This document shows positions 61,525 to 64,000 of a stretch of 64,000 nucleotides of DNA, piece after piece (positions within the stretch are counted from its first letter, which is position 1; each line of letters begins with the position of its first letter). The notes beneath the pieces were generated by a model. It was not told where the DNA came from. It saw only the letters and a list, made by a program, of their open reading frames with translations, and did not search any database. The position numbers and the translations under genes are program-made. Origin of the DNA: Cytophagales bacterium (lineage in GTDB: Bacteria > Bacteroidota > Bacteroidia > Cytophagales > Spirosomataceae); NCBI GenBank assembly GCA_013298125.1, contig JAAFJP010000024.1, positions 33,572-97,571 of the forward strand. The letters run 5' to 3'.

Positions 61525-61550
61525 ACACAAGGCTTAATCAAATTACACCC

Positions 61551-61632
61551 ACTTACCCCATCCAATTTTTTCCTCGGAAAGAAGATATTTAGTTTTAATC
61601 AATCCTCTACGAGAAGATTGGGTGGGATAAGT
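61551..61632. repeat. Inverted repeat with 16-bp arms
   Basis: ACTTACCCCATCCAAT (61551-61566) pairs with ATTGGGTGGGATAAGT (61617-61632) with two mismatches. It lies between the AhpD-like gene and the yceI-like gene and may act as terminator or processing hairpin. Confidence 0.65.
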
Positions 61633-61672
61633 ATGGAGTACAAACAACAAAACATTTAAAAAAATCAAGATA

Positions 61673-62257
61673 ATGAAAAAGATAATTTTAGTAGCTATAA
61701 CATTGATTAACAGCTCATTAGTATTTGCACAAACAACAAAATGGGGTTATGATGCCTCACACGCCAAAGTTGGTTTCAGCATTTCGCACTTTGGTATTTC
61801 AGAAACTGAGGGAAAGTTTTCCAAATTTGATGGCGTGGTACTTTCCGACAAGCCCGATTTTTCAGATGCAAAAATTGACTTTACAATTGACGTAAATAGC
61901 ATCAATACAGAGGATGAAAAAAGAGATGCCCACTTGAAATCACCTGATTTCTTTGATGTGGCAAAATATCCTAACATCGTATTCAAGAGTAAATCTTTAA
62001 AATCGGTAGGTAAGAATAAGTACAAACTCACGGGCAATTTCACGATGCACGGTATAACGAAGGAAATTGAACTGGATGTTATTTACAAAGGAACAGTCGT
62101 TGACCCTTTTAAAAACACCAAAGCTGGTTTTAAGCTAAGTGGAATGATTGACCGTACTCAGTTTGGGTTAGTTTGGAATGGGACATTGGCAGCAGGAGGT
62201 TTATTAGTAGGAAATGAAGTTGCATTAGACATCAATATTGAGTTGATAAAGAAATAA
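61673..62257 (+). CDS. YceI family periplasmic protein
   Basis: 194 aa with a signal peptide (LVAITLINSSLVFAQ). Lipocalin-like YceI fold: WGYDASHAKVGFSISHFGIS, EDEKRDAHLKSPDFFDVAKY, PNIVFKSKSL and TMHGITKEIELDV. Members bind isoprenoid-type lipids in the periplasm; the ligand here is unknown. Confidence 0.93.
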   Translation: MKKIILVAITLINSSLVFAQTTKWGYDASHAKVGFSISHFGISETEGKFSKFDGVVLSDKPDFSDAKIDFTIDVNSINTEDEKRDAHLKSPDFFDVAKYPNIVFKSKSLKSVGKNKYKLTGNFTMHGITKEIELDVIYKGTVVDPFKNTKAGFKLSGMIDRTQFGLVWNGTLAAGGLLVGNEVALDINIELIKK

Positions 62258-62362
62258 GGCTAAACTATAATTTATACCAAGACACATAGTCGGGATTGAT
62301 TTTTCAAATAAGGAAGTCGTCTTTGTAAATCATAAAACCAAAAGATTAAACAATCAAAAATC

Positions 62363-62746
62363 ATGAATAAGTACATTAAAAACATCACAATCGGCATTAT
62401 TGCCTTTCAATTTATCGTGTTTGGATTAAACAAATTTATCGGATTCGTCAATCCTCCACCCCCAACCGACCCTGTGGCACTTACTTTCTTAGGTGGAATG
62501 TTTGGGTCGTACCTTGCCAAATTTGTTGGATTCTTTGAAATCGTCGGGTCTATTTTATTGGTCATTCCAAGAACAAGATTTACAGGACTTTTATTATTAC
62601 TTCCTGTAATGGCAAATATTATCGTATTTCACTTAGCCCACGACAATCCTGGCAATGGAATTTGGATTATTGTTACCGCTTTATTTGGAATCGTTTGTTA
62701 CAGTCAAAAAAATAATTTTCAAACACTTTTAAACATTCAAGATTAA
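62363..62746 (+). CDS. DoxX-like membrane protein
   Basis: 127 aa with four hydrophobic helices (IGIIAFQFIVFGLNKFIGF, FVGFFEIVGSILLVIPRTRF, LLLLLPVMANIIVFHLAHD, IIVTALFGIVCYSQ), the DoxX pattern. Some DoxX proteins join redox complexes at the inner membrane. The stop overlaps the next start by 1 nt (TAATG), so translation is coupled with the SDR gene. Confidence 0.85.
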   Translation: MNKYIKNITIGIIAFQFIVFGLNKFIGFVNPPPPTDPVALTFLGGMFGSYLAKFVGFFEIVGSILLVIPRTRFTGLLLLLPVMANIIVFHLAHDNPGNGIWIIVTALFGIVCYSQKNNFQTLLNIQD

Positions 62747-63579
62747 TGGAAAATAAAATCTGGTTCATCACGGGTATATCAAGCGGCTTAGGGAAAGCCC
62801 TTGCCGATACCCTCATCGAAAATGGCGATTTCGTTATCGGTACTTTCAGAAAAGCAAATCAAGTAGAAGAATTTAACGCTCAGAATACGGGAAAAGCCTT
62901 TGCTTATCAACTGGATGTTGCTGATAATCAGGCAATTAAATCAGTCGTAGAAAATATTTCAGCTACTTATGGAAAGGTTGATGTTGTGGTCAATAATGCA
63001 GGATATGGCTTTGCAGGGGCAGTTGAGGAAGCCTCGGAGGCAGAAGTAAGAGCCGTTTTTGAAGCTAATTTCTTTGGTAGTTTACATGTAACCCAAGCCA
63101 TTTTACCCTTGATGCGTAAGCAAAAAAGTGGGCATATCGTCCAGATTTCTTCGCACGGAGGTATCAAAGCCTTCGCAGGATTTGGGATTTATAATGCCTC
63201 AAAATTTGCCTTAGAAGGTTTCAGCGAAGCATTGGCACAGGAAGTTGCTCCTTTGGGTATCAAACTGACCATCGTTGAGCCAGGACCTTTCAGAACGGGT
63301 TTTGCCAATGCCGCATTCATCGAAGCTGAGAATAAAATCGAAGATTATCAAACCACGTCAGGGGCATTCAAAGAACGCATGAAAGCCGTAGATGGCAAGC
63401 AAGAAGGTGACCCCGCAAAGGCAGCAAAAGCCATTATTCAGATAACAAATACTGAAAATCCACCGTTGAGATTACCACTTGGCAAAGTGCCTCTAAACAC
63501 GATTCAAATGAAAATTAATAGTGTTCAGAAGGATTTGAATGATTGGCGGAGTGTATCGGAAAGTGCTGTTTTTGAGTAA
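62746..63579 (+). CDS. Short-chain dehydrogenase/reductase
   Basis: 277 aa. Rossmann motif ITGISSGLGKALADTLIENG at the N-terminus (TGxxxGxG), NNAGYGFAG, and the catalytic set S in ISSHGG with Y-N-A-S-K (FGIYNASKFALEGFSEAL). Classical SDR of the NAD(P)-dependent oxidoreductase type; substrate unknown. Last gene of the stress/redox island, with a terminator after it. Confidence 0.93.
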   Translation: MENKIWFITGISSGLGKALADTLIENGDFVIGTFRKANQVEEFNAQNTGKAFAYQLDVADNQAIKSVVENISATYGKVDVVVNNAGYGFAGAVEEASEAEVRAVFEANFFGSLHVTQAILPLMRKQKSGHIVQISSHGGIKAFAGFGIYNASKFALEGFSEALAQEVAPLGIKLTIVEPGPFRTGFANAAFIEAENKIEDYQTTSGAFKERMKAVDGKQEGDPAKAAKAIIQITNTENPPLRLPLGKVPLNTIQMKINSVQKDLNDWRSVSESAVFE

Positions 63580-63586
63580 ATTGAAT

Positions 63587-63616
63587 AAAAATCCCAGTCG
63601 AGAGATTGGGATTTTT
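63587..63616 (+). terminator. Rho-independent terminator
   Basis: AAAAATCCCAGTC and GATTGGGATTTTT pair with one mismatch around a 4-nt loop, right after the SDR gene, ending in a T run. Confidence 0.85.
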
Positions 63617-63664
63617 TGTACCTTGTTTGTTAATTAAAAACCCACTCAAATTTTTATTCAAAAT

Positions 63665-63778
63665 ATGGAGTTAGAACAGACTGATAATCAACTAATTGAA
63701 GAGTTGGTATCATTAATTGAAGATGGCAAAAAGCAATTATCCTACGCCGCCAATGCCACCATTACGCTCACGTATTAA
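63665..63778 (+). pseudogene. Remnant of a YhcG/DUF1016-type nuclease gene, N-terminus only
   Basis: A 37-codon frame that ends in TAA. The peptide (LIEELVSLIEDGKKQLSYAA, then NATITLTY) matches the N-terminal helix of the DUF1016/YhcG family of PDDEXK nuclease-domain proteins, which normally continues as ...TYWxIGxxI. The frame stops exactly at that point, and the downstream DNA shows no continuation in any frame. So the rest of the gene (about 300 codons) has been lost. Confidence 0.6.
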
Positions 63779-64000
63779 CAAATTCCTGTAAAAACTCTTT
63801 GCAAAGGGATTTTTATGCTCAAATGTGTACAATATACCGTTGTAAGTAAACAGTTTTCAAGTGAAAACAAGATTTTCAAAATGGTATTATTTTGAGTTTA
63901 AATTGATTTGGGAGATATTAGTGGTGTTGTATTTTATAATGATTCAAATTTTTGTTATTTTTTTTTGATTGTGTAAATGTTTTTAAATCAGGGTCTTAGG
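63779..64000. other. AT-rich non-coding end of the window
   Basis: 222 bp without a credible gene, RNA or strong hairpin. It may contain a promoter for a gene beyond the window. Confidence 0.5.

Overview
The window looks like a chromosomal segment of a member of the Bacteroidota, most likely a Cytophagales-type organism. This rests on AT-rich intergenic DNA, weak Shine-Dalgarno signals, one good TTTG/TAnnTTTG promoter, LytTR two-component genes, DUF6702, DUF2807 and DUF1080 families, a PorE-like OmpA lipoprotein, a CarboxypepD_reg TonB-type receptor, and many long intergenic palindromes. The genus cannot be fixed from sequence reading alone. No rRNA, tRNA, CRISPR array or complete insertion sequence was recognised.

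Layout. 1-4.2 kb: end of a sensor kinase, its LytTR regulator, an isolated nuoD, and small DUF1697/DUF1801/lipoprotein genes. 4.2-8.2 kb: ileS, interrupted in frame by a DUF559 nuclease-like domain bounded by GC-rich inverted repeats. 8.5-10.4 kb: a 62-aa gene with a clear promoter, then a two-gene RES-domain (putative NAD-degrading toxin) operon. 11-17 kb: glpD, two large secreted proteins, and a PIN-type toxin-antitoxin pair. 17.6-22.5 kb: an orphan LytTR protein and an rseP/dxr operon that also holds a Uma2 gene. 22.7-29.3 kb: a beta-barrel protein, a PorE-like lipoprotein, an AzgA-type purine permease, and a type III polyketide synthase with an alpha/beta hydrolase. 29.4-32.9 kb: a sugar MFS transporter bracketed by two copies of a nested palindrome, then divergent uxuA (hexuronate catabolism). 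33-42.8 kb: a haem/copper-oxidase-like lipoprotein, a GIN-domain protein, anmK, a DUF1080 protein, 5-FTHF cyclo-ligase, M14 peptidase and glpK. 42.9-45.3 kb: a Type II restriction-modification system (DUF6471, C5 methyltransferase, NgoBV-like endonuclease). 45.4-56.8 kb: a Crp-family regulator, orphan molybdopterin oxidoreductase, aldehyde dehydrogenase, TonB-type receptor and asd. 56.9-63.6 kb: a plus-strand island with two Crp-type regulators, one AraC regulator and redox/detoxification genes (VOC, AhpD-like, YceI, DoxX, SDR). The far right holds the remnant of a YhcG-type nuclease gene.

The most notable signal is a family of palindromic elements with ends of the form CCTCACCCCCAGCCCCTCTCC and its complement. 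One copy carries DUF559 and sits inside ileS without breaking the reading frame. It is bracketed by a 5-bp direct repeat exactly 540 bp apart, so 180 codons were added. A second, 91-bp copy forms the N-terminal leader of a DUF6702 protein, read in a different frame. A third, 160-bp copy is intergenic and flanked by a perfect 5-bp duplication. This suggests a mobile palindrome that can live inside coding genes, with DUF559 as a candidate mobilising nuclease. That last step is inference.
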